The translations under genes and the position numbers were made by a program. A stretch of DNA of 64,000 nucleotides from assembly GCF_051014445.1 (NCBI RefSeq), contig NW_027488367.1:24599501-24663500 (forward strand), written 5' to 3'. Positions 36,101 to 50,380 of the stretch are shown here, piece after piece. This DNA is from Colletes latitarsis. Lineage: Eukaryota; Arthropoda; Insecta; Hymenoptera; Colletidae. The first letter of the stretch is position 1. Each line of letters starts with the position of its first letter. Below the pieces are notes generated by a model. It worked only from the letters and a program-made list of their open reading frames with translations. It made no database searches and was not told the origin of the DNA.

Positions 36101-39100
36101 TTCCATCAATATCTTAGAGGACAACGCAAGTTAGGTCTGGGATAGGTCTAGGATTTGCCCTCATCAGACTCATACGTTTCGTTTTTCACATACTTGTTGA
36201 ACGGATCCTGGGTTTTTTCTGGTTTGGATCACGTAGTAATGTGGTACCACACTGAAACATTCAAATAAACCTGGTCTTGATAAATATTTTAGAGGATAAC
36301 GCATGTTAGGTTTGGGTTAGGTCTAGGATTTGCCCACATCAGGCTCATACTTTCGCATATTTCTCATACTTCATGGCTAGATCCTGGGCTGCTTCTGGAT
36401 TGTATCACGTAGTAATGTGGTACCACGCTGAAACAGTCAATTAAACCTTGTTTCGATCGATATTTTAGAGGATAACGCAAGTTAGGTCTGGGATAGGTCT
36501 GGGATTTGCCCTCATCAGACTCATGCTTTCGCATTTTTCACATACTTGTTGAACAGATCCTGGGTTTTTTCTGGTATGGATCACGTAGAAATGTGGTACC
36601 ACGCTGAAACAGTCGATTAAACCTGGTTTCGATCAATATTTTAGAGGATAACGCAAGTTAAGTCTGGGATAGGTCTGTGATTTGCCCTCATCAGACTCAT
36701 ACTTTCGCATTTTTCACATACTTGTTGAACAGATCCTGGGTTTTTTCTGGTTTGGATCACGTAGTAGTGTGGTACCACACTGAAACAGTCTATTAAACCT
36801 GGTTTTGGTCAATATTTTAGAGAATAATTCATGTTAGGTCTAGGTTAGGTCTGCGATTTGCTCCCATCAGGCTCATTCTTTCGCATATTTCTCATACTTG
36901 ATGGCTAGATCCTGGGCTTTTTCTGGATTGCATCACGTAGCAATGAAGTACAACACTGAAACAGTCAATTAAACCAGGTTTCGATCAATATTTTAGAGAA
37001 TAATTCATGTTAGGTCTAGGTTAGGTCTGGGATTTGCTCCCATCAGGCTCATTCTTTCGCATATTTGTCATACTTGATGGCTAGATCCTGGGCTTTTTCT
37101 GGATTGAATCACGTAGTAATGAAGTACAACACTGAAACAGTCAATTAAACCTAGTTTCCATCAATATCTTAGAGGACAACGCAAGTTAGGTCTGGGATAG
37201 GTCTGGGATTAGCCCACATCAGGCTCATACTTTCGCGTTTTTCACATACTTGTTGAACAGATCCTGGGTTTTTTCTGGTTTGGATCACGTAGTAGACGGT
37301 ACCACACTGAAACAGTCCATTAATCCTGGTTTGGATCTATATTTTAGAGGATAACGCATGTTATGTCTAGGTTAGGTCTCGGATTTGCCCTCATCAGACT
37401 CATACTTTCGCGTTTTTCACATACTTGTTGAACAGATCCTGGCTTTTTTCTGGATTGGGTCACGTAGTAGTGTGGTACCACACTGAAACAGTAGATTAAA
37501 CCTGGTTTCGATCAATATTTTTGAGGATAACGCATGTTAGGTCTAGGTTAGGCCGGGGATTTTCAGTCATCAGACTCATACTTTCGCATTCTTCACATAC
37601 TTTTTGAGCGGATCCTGGGTTTTTACCGGTTTGGATCACGTAGTAGTGTGGTACCACACTGAAACAATCAATTAAACCTGATCTTGATAAATATTTTACA
37701 GGATAACGCATGTTAGGTCTGGGTTAGGTCTAGGATTTGCCCTCATCAGGCTCATACTTTCGCATATTTCTCATACTTCATGGCTAGATCCTGGGCTGTT
37801 TCCGGATTGTATCACGTAGTAATTTGGTACCACGCTGAAACAGTCAATTAAACCTGGTTTCGATCAATATTTTGCAGGATAACGCAAGTTAGGTCTGGCA
37901 TAGGTCTGGGATTCGCCCTCATCAGACTCATACTTTCGCGTTTTTCACATACTTGTTGAACTGATCCTGGGCTTTTTCTGGTTTGGATCACGTAGTAATG
38001 TGGTACCACACTGAAACAGTCAATTAAGCCTGGTTTCGATCAATATTTTAGAGAATAATTCATGTTAGGTATAGGTTAGGTCTGGGATTTGCTCTCATCA
38101 GGCTCATACTTTCGCACACTTCACATACTCGTTTGACAGATCCTGGGTTATTTTCTGGTTTGGATCACGTAGTAATGTGGGACCACATTGAAACAGTCAA
38201 TTAAACCTGGTTTCGATCAATATTTTAGAGAATAATTCATGTTAGGTCTAGGTTAGGCCTGGGATTTGCTCTCATCAGGGTCATACTTTCGCAGTTTTAA
38301 CATACATGTTGACCTGACCGAGAGTTTTTTCTGCTTTGGATCACGAAGTAAAGTGGTACCACACTGAAACAGTCCATTAAACCTGGTTTGGATCAATATT
38401 TTTGAGGATAACGCATGTTAGGTCTAGGTTAGGCCGGGGAATTTCACTCATCAGGCTCATACTTTCGCATATTTCTCATACTTCATGGCTAGATCCTGGG
38501 CTGTTTCTGGATTGTATCACATAGTAATGTGGTACCACGCTGAAACAGTCGATTAAACCTGGTTTCGATCAATATTTTAGAGGATAACGCATGTTAGGTC
38601 TAGGTTAGGCCTGGGATTTGCCCTCATCAGGGTCATACTTTCGCAGTTTTAACATACATGTTGACCTGATCGAGGGTTTTTTCTGCTTTGGATCACGTAG
38701 TAAAGTGGTACCACACTGAAACAGTCCATTTAACCTGGTTTGGATCAATATTTTAGAGGATAACGCATGTTAGGTCTAGGTTAGCCCTGGGATTTTCACT
38801 CATCAGACTCATACTTTCGCACACTTCACATACTCGTTTGACAGATCCTGGGTTATTTTCTGGTTTGGATCACGTAGTAATGTGGGACCACATTGAAACA
38901 GTCAATTAAACCTGGTTTCGATCAATATTTTAGAGAATAATTCATGTTAGGTCTAGGTTCGGTCTGGGATTTGCTCTCATCAGGCTCATTCTTTCGCATA
39001 TTTCTCATACTTGATGGCTAGATGCTGGGCTTTTTCTGGATTGCATCACGTAGTAATGAAGTACAACACTGAAACAGTCAATTAAACCTGGTTTCCATCA

Positions 39101-40840
39101 ATATCTTAGAGGACAACGCAAGTTAGGTCTGGGATAGGTCTGGGATTTGCCCTCATCAGGCTCCTCCTTTCGCATATTTCTCATACTTCATGGCTGGATC
39201 CTGGGCTATTTCTGGATTGGATCACATGTTAATGTGGTACCACACTGAAACAGTCAATTAAACCTGGTTTTGATCAATATTTTAGAGAATAATTCATGTT
39301 AGGTCTAGGTTCGGTCAGGGATTTGCTCTCATCAGGCACATTCTTTCGCATATTTCTCATACTTGATGGCTAGATCCTGGGCATTTTCTGGATTGCTTCA
39401 CGTAGTAATGAAGCACAACACTGAAACAGTCAATTAAACCTGGTTTCCATCAATATTTTAGAGGACAACGCATGTCAGGTCTAGGTTAGGTCTGGGATTT
39501 GCTCTCATAAGGGTCATACTGTCGCAGTTTTAACTTACTTGTTGAACGGATCCTGGGTTTTTTCTGGTTTGGTTCACGTAGTAATGTGGTACCACACTGA
39601 AACATTCAATTAAACCTGGTCTTGATAAATATTTTAGAGGATAACGCATGTTAGGTTTGGGTTAGGTCTAGGATTTGCGCTCACCAGGCTCATACTTTCG
39701 CATATCTCTCATACTTCATGGCTAGATCGTGGGTTGTTTCTGGATTGGGTCACGTAGTAGTGTGGTACCACACTGAAACAGTAGATTAAACCTGGTTTCG
39801 ATCAATATTTTTGAAGATAACGCATGTTAGGTCTAGGTTTGGCCGGGGATTTTCACTCATCAGACTCATACTTTCGCATTCTTCACATACTTGTTGAGCG
39901 GATCCTGGGTTTTTACCGGTTTGGATAACGTAGTAGTGTGGTACCACACTGACACATTCAATTAAACCTGGTCTTGATAAATATTTTAGAGGATAACGCA
40001 TGTTAGGTCTGGGTTAGGTCTAGGATTTGCCGTCATCAGGCTCATACTTTCGCATATTTCTCATACTTCATGGCTGGATCCTGGGCTATTTCTGGATTGG
40101 ATCACGTAGTAATGTGGTACCACACTGAAACAGTCAATTAAACCTGGTTTTGATGAATATTTTAGAGAATAATTCATGTTAGGTCTAGGTTAGGTCAGGG
40201 ATTTGCTCTCATCAGGCTCATTCTTTCGCATATTTCTCATACTAGATGGCTAGATCCTGGGCTTTTTCTGGATTGCATCAGGTAGTAATGAAGTACAACA
40301 CTGAAACAGTCAACTAAACCTGGTTTCGATCAATATTTTAGAGAATAATTCATGTTAGGTCTAGGTTAGGTCTGGGATTTGCTCTCATCAGGCTCATTCT
40401 TTCGCATATTTCTCATACTTGACGGCCAGATCCTGGGCTTTCTCTGGATTGCATCACGTAGTGATGAAGTACAACACTGAAACAATCAATTAAACCTGGT
40501 TTCCATCAATATTTTAGAGGACAGCGCATGTTAGGTCCAGGTTAGGCCCGGGATTTGCTCTCATCAGGGTCATACTTTCGCAGTTTTAACATACATGTTG
40601 ACCTGATCGAGAGTTTTTTCTGCTTTGGATCACGTAGTAAAGTGGTACCACACTGAAGCAGTCCATTAAACCTGGTTTGGATCAATATTTTTGAGGATAA
40701 CGCATGTTAGGTCTAGGTTAGGCCGGGGAATTTCACTCATCAGGCTCATACTTTCGCATATTTCTCATACTTCATGGCTAGATCCTGGGCTGTTTCTGGA
40801 TTGTATTACATAGTAATGTGGTACCACGCTGAAACAGTCG
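30180..40840. repeat. Irregular satellite stretch with mixed monomer types
   Basis: Monomers of several classes alternate without a long regular order, and private substitutions are more frequent than in the regular blocks on either side. One local duplication is visible: 33,960-34,580 against 35,368-35,988, offset 1,408 bp (8 monomers), sharing CAGCCCACTAAACC and GAAAGTTATGTCTAGG. From 39,640 to 40,840 the order already resembles the 11-monomer unit downstream, but with monomers missing. There are no genes here. Confidence 0.75.
30670..30684. other. Unoccupied paralogue of the retroposon target site
   Basis: AGTTAGGTCTGGGAT occurs once here and continues directly into AGGTCTGGGATTCGCCC. The flanks match those of the filled site. 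On the left is a GCATGTTAGGTTTGGGTTAGG monomer with a TGTATCACG and CCACGCTGAAAC end. On the right is the rare TTTCTTCCGGTTTG variant, then AACAATATTTTTTAGG and the CACGCCTCACATACTCG monomer. Similarity on the right runs about 470 bp, to near 31,155. It serves as the pre-insertion reference. Confidence 0.9.
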
Positions 40841-40842
40841 AT

Positions 40843-42638
40843 TAAACCTGGTTTCGATCAATATTTTAGAGGATAACGCAAGTTAGGTCTAGGTTAGGCC
40901 TGGGATTTGCCCTCATCAGGGTCATACTTTCACAGTTTTAACATACATGTTGACCTGATCGAGGGTTTTTTCTGCTTTGGATCACGTAGTAAAGTGGTAC
41001 CACACTGAAACAGTCCATTTAACCTGGTTTGGATCAATATTTTAGAGGATAACGCATGTTAGGTCTAGGTTAGCCCTGGGATTTTCACTCATCAGACTCA
41101 TACTTTCGCATTCCTCACATACTTGTTGAACGGATCCTGGGTTTCTTCTGGTTTCGTTCACGTAGTAATGTGGTACCACACTGAAACATTCAATTAAACC
41201 TGATCTTGATAAATATTTGAGAGGATAACGCATGTTAGGTCTGGGATATGTCTGGGATTTGCCCTCATCAGACTCATACTTTCGCACACTACACATACTC
41301 GTTGAACAGATCCTGGGTTTTTTCTGGTTTGTATCACGTAGTAATGTGGTACCACACTGAAACAGTCGATTAAACCAGGTTTCGATCAATATTATTGAGG
41401 ATAACGCACGTTAGGTCTAGGGTGGCCTGGGATTCGCCCTCATCAGACTCATACTTTCGCGTTTTTCACATACTTGTTGAACTGATCCTGGGCTTTTTCT
41501 GGTTTGGATCACGTAGTAATGTGGTACCACACTGAAACAGTCAATTAAGCCTGGTTTCGATCAATATTTTAGAGAATAATTCATGTTAGGTTTAGGTTAG
41601 GTCTGGGATTTGCTCTCATCAGGCTCATACTTTCGCACACTTCACATACTCGTTTGACAGATCCTGGGTTATTTTCTGGTTTGGATCACGTAGTAATGTG
41701 GGACCACATTGAAACAGTCAATTAAACCTGATTTCGATCAATATTTTAGAGAATAATTCATGTTAGGTCTAGGTTAGGTCTGGGATTTGCTCTCATCAGG
41801 CTCATTCTTTCGCATATTTCTCATACTTGATGGCTAGATGCTGGGCTTTTTCTGGATTGCATCACGTAGTAATGAAGTACAACACTGAAACAGTCAATTA
41901 AACCTGGTTTCCATCAATATCTTAGAGGACAACGCAAGTTAGGTCTGGGATAGGTCTGGGATTTGCCCTCATCAGGCTCATACTTTCCGCGTTTTTCACA
42001 TGCTTGTTGAACAGATCCTGGGTTTTTTCTGGTTTGGATCACGTAGTAGTGTGGGACCACACTGAAACAATCAATTAAACCTGGTCTTGATAAATATTTT
42101 AGAGGATAACGCATTTTAGGTCTGTGATAGGTCTGGGATTTGCCCTCATCAGATTCATACTTTCGCACACTTCACATACTCGTTGAACAGATCCTGGGTT
42201 ATTTTCTGGTTTGGATCACGTAGTAGTGTGGTACCACACTGAAACAGTCCATTAAACCTGGTTTGGGTCAATATTTTAGAGCATAACGCATGTTAGGTCT
42301 AGGTTAGGTCTGGGATTTTCACTCATCAGACTCATACTTTCGCATTCTTCACATACTTGTTGAACGGATCCTGGGTTTTTCTGGTTTGGATCACGTAGTA
42401 ATGTCTGTCCACACTGAAACAATCAATTAAACCTGGCCTTGATAAATATTTTAGAGGATAACGCATGTTAGGTTTGGATTTGGTCTAGGATTTGCGCTCA
42501 TCAGGCTCATACTTTCGCATATCTCTCATACTTCATGGCTAGATCGTGGGTTGTTTCTGGATTGTATCACATAGTAATGTGGTACCACGCTGAAGCAGTC
42601 GATTAAACCTGGTTTCGATCAATATTTTAGAGGATAAC
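40843..42638. repeat. Variant 11-monomer block (type B), copy 1; copy 2 at 48,585-50,380
   Basis: This block is repeated 7,742 bp downstream (44 monomers). Shared marks are ACTTTCACA, GGTTTCGTTCACG, CACACTACACATACTCG, ACGTTAGGTCTAGGGTGGCC, TTTCCGCGTTTTTC and GTCCACACTGAAACAATC after TAATGT. Copies differ by only a few bases. It joins the standard unit inside the common tract TTAAACCTGGTTTCGATCAA, as expected for exchange within shared sequence. Confidence 0.85.
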
Positions 42639-45600
42639 GCAAGTTAAGTCTGGGATAGGTGTGGGATTTGACCTCATCAGACTCATACTTTCGCGTTTTT
42701 CACATACTTGTTGAACAGATCCTGGCTTTTTTCTGGATTGGGTCACGTAGTAGTGTGGTACCACACTGAAACAGTAGATTAAACCTGGTTTCGATCAATA
42801 TTTTTGAAGATAACGCATGTTAGGTCTAGGTTAGGCCGGGGATTTTCACTCATCAGACTCATACTTTCGCATTCTTCACATACTTGTTGAGCGGATCCTG
42901 GGTTTTTACCGGTTTGGATCACGTAGTAGTGTGGTACCACACTGACACATTCAATTAAACCTGGTCTTGATAAATATTTTAGAGGATAACGCATGTTAGG
43001 TCTGGGTTAGGTCTAGGATTTGCCGTCATCAGGCTCATACTTTCGCATATTTCTCATACTTCATGGCTGGATCCTGGGCTATTTCTGGATTGGATCACGT
43101 AGTAATGTGGTACCACACTGAAACAGTCAATTAAACCTGGTTTTGATGAATATTTTAGAGAATAATTCATGTTAGGTCTAGGTTAGGTCAGGGATTTGCT
43201 CTCATCAGGCTCATTCTTTCGCATATTTCTCATACTAGATGGCTAGATCCTGGGCTTTTTCTGGATTGCATCACGTAGTAATGAAGTACAACACTGAAAC
43301 ACTCAATTAAACCTGGTTTCGATCAATATTATTGAGGATAACGCACGTTAGGTCTAGGGTGGCCTGGGATTTTCACTCATCAGACTCATACTTTCGCATT
43401 CTTCACATATTTGTTGAACGGATCTTGGGTTTTTTCTGGTGTGGATCACGTAGTAATGTGGTACCACACTGAAACAATCAATTAAACCTGATCTTGATAA
43501 ATATTTTACAGGATAACGCATGTTAGGTCTGTGTTAGGTCTAGGATTTGCCCTCATCAGGCTCATACTTTCGCATATTTCTCATACTTGACGGCTAGATC
43601 CTGGGCTTTTTCTGGATTGCATCAGGTAGTAATGAAGTACAACACTGAAACAGTCAACTAAACCTGGTTTCGATCAATATTTTAGAGAATAATTCATGTT
43701 AGGTCTAGGTTAGGTCTGGGATTTGCTCTCATCAGGCTCATTCTTTCGCATATTTCTCATACTTGACGGCTAGATCCTGGGCTTTCTCTGGATTGCATCA
43801 CGTAGTGATGAAGTACAACACTGAAACAATCAATTAAACCTGGTTTCCATCAATATTTTAGAGGACAGCGCATGTTAGGTCCAGGTTAGGCCTGGGATTT
43901 GCTCTCATCAGGGTCATACTTTCGCAGTTTTAACATACATGTTGACCTGATCGAGAGTTTTTTCTGCTTTGGATCACGTAGTAAAGTGGTACCACACTGA
44001 AACAGTCCATTAAACCTGGTTTGGATCAATATTTTTGAGGATAACGCATGTTAGGTCTAGGTTAGGCCGGGGAATTTCACTCATCAGGCTCATACTTTCG
44101 CATATTTCTCATACTTCATGGCTAGATCCTGGGCTGTTTCTGGATTGTATCACACAGTAATGTGGTACCACGCTGAAACAGTCGATTAAACCTGGTTTCG
44201 ATCAATATTTTAGAGGATAACGCAAGTTAGGTCTAGGTTAGGCCTGGGATTTGCCCTCATCAGGGTCATACTTTCGCGTTTTTCACATACTTGTTGAACT
44301 GATCCTGGGCTTTTTCTGGTTTGGATCACGTAGTAATGTGGGACCACATTGAAACAGTCAATTAAACCTGGTTTCGATCAATATTTTAGAGAATAATTCA
44401 TGTTAGGTCTAGGTTAGGTCTGGGATTTGCTCTCATCAGGCTCATTCTTTCGCATATTTCTCATACTTGATGGCTAGATGCTGGGCTTTTTCTGGATTGC
44501 ATCACGTAGTAATGAAGTACCACGCTGAAACAGTCGATTAAACCTGGTTTCGATCAATATTTTAGAGGATAACGCAAGTTAAGTCTGGGATAGGTCTGGG
44601 ATTTGACCTCATCAGACTCATACTTTCGCGTTTTTCACATACTTGTTGAACAGATCCTGGCTTTTTTCTGGATTGGGTCACGTAGTAGTGTGGTACCACA
44701 CTGAAACAGTAGATTAAACCTGGTTTCGATCAATATTTTTGAAGATAACGCATGTTAGGTCTAGGTTAGGCCGGGGATTTTCACTCATCAGACTCATACT
44801 TTCGCATTCTTCACATACTTGTTGAGCGGATCCTGGGTTTTTACCGGTTTGGATCACGTAGTAGTGTGGTACCACACTGACACATTCAATTAAACCTGGT
44901 CTTGATAAATATTTTAGAGGATAACGCATGTTAGGTCTGGGTTAGGTCTAGGATTTGCCGTCATCAGGCTCATGCTTTCGCATATTTCTCATACTTCATG
45001 GCTGGATCCTGGGCTATTTCTGGATTGGATCACGTAGTAATGTGGTACCACACTGAAACAGTCAATTAAACCTGGTTTTGATGAATATTTTAGAGAATAA
45101 TTCATGTTAGGTCTAGGTTAGGTCAGGGATTTGCTCTCATCAGGCTCATTCTTTCGCATATTTCTCATACTAGATGGCTAGATCCTGGGCTTTTTCTGGA
45201 TTGCATCACGTAGTAATGAAGTACAACACTGAAACACTCAATTAAACCTGGTTTCGATCAATATTATTGAGGATAACGCACGTTAGGTCTAGGGTGGCCT
45301 GGGATTTTCACTCATCAGACTCATACTTTCGCATTCTTCACATATTTGTTGAACGGATCTTGGGTTTTTTCTGGTGTGGATCACGTAGTAATGTGGTACC
45401 ACACTGAAACAATCAATTAAACCTGATCTTGATAAATATTTTACAGGATAACGCATGTTAGGTCTGTGTTAGGTCTAGGATTTGCCCTCATCAGGCTCAT
45501 ACTTTCGCATATTTCTCATACTTGACGGCTAGATCCTGGGCTTTTTCTGGATTGCATCAGGTAGTAATGAAGTACAACACTGAAACAGTCAACTAAACCT

Positions 45601-48443
45601 GGTTTCGATCAATATTTTAGAGAATAATTCATGTTAGGTCTAGGTTAGGTCTGGCATTTGCTCTCATCAGGCTCATTCTTTCGCATATTTCTCATACTTG
45701 ACGGCTAGATCCTGGGCTTTCTCTGGATTGCATCACGTAGTGATGAAGTACAACACTGAAACAATCAATTAAACCTGGTTTCCATCAATATTTTAGAGGA
45801 CAGCGCATGTTAGGTCCAGGTTAGGCCTGGGATTTGCTCTCATCAGGGTCATACTTTCGCAGTTTTAACATACATGTTGACCTGATCGAGAGTTTTTTCT
45901 GCTTTGGATCACGTAGTAAAGTGGTACCACACTGAAACAGTCCATTAAACCTGGTTTGGATCAATATTTTTGAGGATAACGCATGTTAGGTCTAGGTTAG
46001 GCCGGGGAATTTCACTCATCAGGCTCATACTTTCGCATATTTCTCATACTTCATGGCTAGATCCTGGGCTGTTTCTGGATTGTATCACATAGTAATGTGG
46101 TACCACGCTGAAACAGTCGATTAAACCTGGTTTCGATCAATATTTTAGAGGATAACTCAAGTTAGGTCTAGGTTAGGCCTGGGATTTGCCCTCATCAGGG
46201 TCATACTTTCGCGTTTTTCACATACTTGTTGAACTGATCCTGGGCTTTTTCTGGTTTGGATCACGTAGTAATGTGGGACCACATTGAAACAGTCAATTAA
46301 ACCTGGTTTCGATCAATATTTTAGAGAATAATTCATGTTAGGTCTAGGTTAGGTCTGGGATTTGCTCTCATCAGGCTCATTCTTTCGCATATTTCTCATA
46401 CTTGATGGCTAGATGCTGGGCTTTTTCTGGATTGCATCACGTAGTAATGAAGTACCACGCTGAAACAGTCGATTAAACCTGGTTTCGATCAATATTTTAG
46501 AGGATAACGCAAGTTAAGTCTGGGATAGGTCTGGGATTTGACCTCATCAGACTCATACTTTCGCGTTTTTCACATACTTGTTGAACAGATCCTGGCTTTT
46601 TTCTGGATTGGGTCACGTAGTAGTGTGGTACCACACTGAAACAGTAGATTAAACCTGGTTTCGATCAATATTTTTGAAGATAACGCATGTTAGGTCTAGG
46701 TTAGGCCGGGGATTTTCACTCATCAGACTCATACTTTCGCATTCTTCACATACTTGTTGAGCGGATCCTGGGTTTTTACCGGTTTGGATCACGTAGTAGT
46801 GTGGTACCACACTGACACATTCAATTAAACCTGGTCTTGATAAATATTTTAGAGGATAACGCATGTTAGGTCTGGGTTAGGTCTAGGATTTGCCGTCATC
46901 AGGCTCATACTTTCGCATATTTCTCATACTTCATGGCTGGATCCTGGGCTATTTCTGGATTGGATCACGTAGTAATGTGGTACCACACTGAAACAGTCAA
47001 TTAAACCTGGTTTTGATGAATATTTTAGAGAATAATTCATGTTAGGTCTAGGTTAGGTCAGGGATTTGCTCTCATCAGGCTCATTCTTTCGCATATTTCT
47101 CATACTAGATGGCTAGATCCTGGGCTTTTTCTGGATTGCATCACGTAGTAATGAAGTACAACACTGAAACACTCAATTAAACCTGGTTTCGATCAATATT
47201 ATTGAGGATAACGCACGTTAGGTCTAGGGTGGCCTGGGATTTTCACTCATCAGACTCATACTTTCGCATTCTTCACATATTTGTTGAACGGATCTTGGGT
47301 TTTTTCTGGTGTGGATCACGTAGTAATGTGGTACCACACTGAAACAATCAATTAAACCTGATCTTGATAAATATTTTACAGGATAACGCATGTTAGGTCT
47401 GTGTTAGGTCTAGGATTTGCCCTCATCAGGCTCATACTTTCGCATATTTCTCATACTTGACGGCTAGATCCTGGGCTTTTTCTGGATTGCATCAGGTAGT
47501 AATGAAGTACAACACTGAAACAGTCAACTAAACCTGGTTTCGATCAATATTTTAGAGAATAATTCATGTTAGGTCTAGGTTAGGTCTGGGATTTGCTCTC
47601 ATCAGGCACATTCTTTCGCATATTTCTCATACTTGACGGCTAGATCCTGGGCTTTCTCTGGATTGCATCACGTAGTGATGAAGTACAACACTGAAACAAT
47701 CAATTAAACCTGGTTTCCATCAATATTTTAGAGGACAGCGCATGTTAGGTCCAGGTTAGGCCTGGGATCTGCTCTCATCAGGGTCATACTTTCGCAGTTT
47801 TAACATACATGTTGACCTGATCGAGAGTTTTTTCTGCTTTGGATCACGTAGTAAAGTGGTACCACACTGAAACAGTCCATTAAACCTGGTTTGGATCAAT
47901 ATTTTTGAGGATAACGCATGTTAGGTCTAGGTTAGGCCGGGGAATTTCACTCATCAGGCTCATACTTTCGCATATTTCTCATACTTCATGGCTAGATCCT
48001 GGGCTGTTTCTGGATTGTATCACATAGTAATGTGGTACCACGCTGAAACAGTCGATTAAACCTGGTTTCGATCAATATTTTAGAGGATAACTCAAGTTAG
48101 GTCTAGGTTAGGCCTGGGATTTGCCCTCATCAGGGTCATACTTTCGCGTTTTTCACATACTTGTTGAACTGATCCTGGGCTTTTTCTGGTTTGGATCACG
48201 TAGTAATGTGGGACCACATTGAAACAGTCAATTAAACCTGGTTTCGATCAATATTTTAGAGAATAATTCATGTTAGGTCTAGGTTAGGTCTGGGATTTGC
48301 TCTCATCAGGCTCATTCTTTCGCATATTTCTCATACTTGATGGCTAGATGCTGGGCTTTTTCTGGATTGCATCACGTAGTAATGAAGTACCACGCTGAAA
48401 CAGTCGATTAAACCTGGTTTCGATCAATATTTTAGAGGATAAC
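42639..48443. repeat. Three tandem copies of a 1,935-bp, 11-monomer higher-order repeat (type A)
   Basis: The landmark GCAAGTTAAGTCTGGGATAGG (GATAGGTGTGGG in the first copy) occurs at 42,639, 44,574, 46,509 and 48,444, exactly 1,935 bp apart. Each unit carries TTTTACCGGTTTGG, GACACATTCAATT, CAACTAAACC, GACAGCGCATG and GAAGTACCACGC variants in the same order. The first copy has a type B-like start. Near identity between units shows recent amplification by whole-unit duplication. Confidence 0.92.
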
Positions 48444-50380
48444 GCAAGTTAAGTCTGGGATAGGTCTGGGATTTGACCTCATCAGACTCATACTTTCGCG
48501 TTTTTCACATACTTGTTGAACAGATCCTGGCTTTTTTCTGGATTGGGTCACGTAGTAGTGTGGTACCACACTGAAACAGTAGATTAAACCTGGTTTCGAT
48601 CAATATTTTAGAGGATAACGCAAGTTAGGTCTAGGTTAGGCCTGGGATTTGCCCTCATCAGGGTCATACTTTCACATTTTTAACATACATGTTGACCTGA
48701 TCGAGGGTTTTTTCTGCTTTGGATCACGTAGTAAAGTGGTACCACACTGAAACAGTCCATTTAACCTGGTTTGGATCAATATTTTAGAGGATAACGCATG
48801 TTAGGTCTAGGTTAGCCCTGGGATTTTCACTCATCAGACTCATACTTTCGCAATCCTCACATACTTGTTGAACGGATCCTGGGTTTCTTCTGGTTTCGTT
48901 CACGTAGTAATGTGGTACCACACTGAAACATTCAATTAAACCTGATCTTGATAAATATTTGAGAGGATAACGCATGTTAGGTCTGGGATATGTCTGGGAT
49001 TTGCCCTCATCAGACTCATACTTTCGCACACTACACATACTCGTTGAACAGATCCTGGGTTTTTTCTGGTTTGGATCACGTAGTAATGTGGTACCACACT
49101 GAAACAGTCGATTAAACCAGGTTTCGATCAATATTATTGAGGATAACGCACGTTAGGTCTAGGGTGGCCTGGGATTCGCCCTCATCAGACTCATACTTTC
49201 GCGTTTTTCACATACTTGTTGAACTGATCCTGGGCTTTTTCTGGTTTGGATCACGTAGTAATGTGGTACCACACTGAAACAGTCAATTAAGCCTGGTTTC
49301 GATCAATATTTTAGAGAATAATTCATGTTAGGTTTAGGTTAGGTCTGGGATTTGCTCTCATCAGGCTCATACTTTCGCACACTTCACATACTCGTTTGAC
49401 AGATCCTGGGTTATTTTCTGGTTTGGATCACGTAGTAATGTGGGACCACATTGAAACAGTCAATTAAACCTGGTTTCGATCAATATTTTAGAGAATAATT
49501 CATGTTAGGTCTAGGTTAGGTCTGGGATTTGCTCTCATCAGGCTCATTCTTTCGCATATTTCTCATACTTGATGGCTAGATGCTGGGCTTTTTCTGGATT
49601 GCATCACGTAGTAATGAAGTACAACACTGAAACAGTCAATTAAACCTGGTTTCCATCAATATCTTAGAGGACAACGCAAGTTAGGTCTGGGATAGGTCTG
49701 GGATTTGCCCTCATCAGGCTCATACTTTCCGCGTTTTTCACATGCTTGTTGAACAGATCCTGGGTTTTTTCTGGTTTGGATCACGTAGTAGTGTGGGACC
49801 ACACTGAAACAATCAATTAAACCTGGTCTTGATAAATATTTTAGAGGATAACGCATGTTAGGTCTGTGATAGGTCTGGGATTTGCCCTCATCAGACTCAT
49901 ACTTTCGCACACTTCACATACTCGTTGAACAGATCCTGGGTTATTTTCTGGTTTGGATCACGTAGTAGTGTGGTACCACACTGAAACAGTCCATTAAACC
50001 TGGTTTGGGTCAATATTTTAGAGCATAACGCATGTTAGGTCTAGGTTAGGTCTGGGATTTTCACTCATCAGACTCATACTTTCGCATTCTTCACATACTT
50101 GTTGAACGGATCCTGGGTTTTTCTGGTTTGGATCACGTAGTAATGTGTGTCCACACTGAAACAATCAATTAAACCTGGCCTTGATAAATATTTTAGAGGA
50201 TAACGCATGTTAGGTTTGGATTAGGTCTAGGATTTGCGCTCATCAGGCTCATACTTTCGCATATCTCTCATACTTCATGGCTAGATCGTGGGTTGTTTCT
50301 GGATTGTATCACATAGTAATGTGGTACCACGCTGAAACAGTCGATTAAACCTGGTTTCGATCAATATTTTAGAGGATAAC
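48444..50380. repeat. Type B unit within the 11-monomer array (1,937 bp)
   Basis: This unit begins like type A for about 140 bp, then switches near 48,585 to the type B order also found at 40,843-42,638. The length differs from type A by only 2 bp, so the register of the array is kept. Confidence 0.85.
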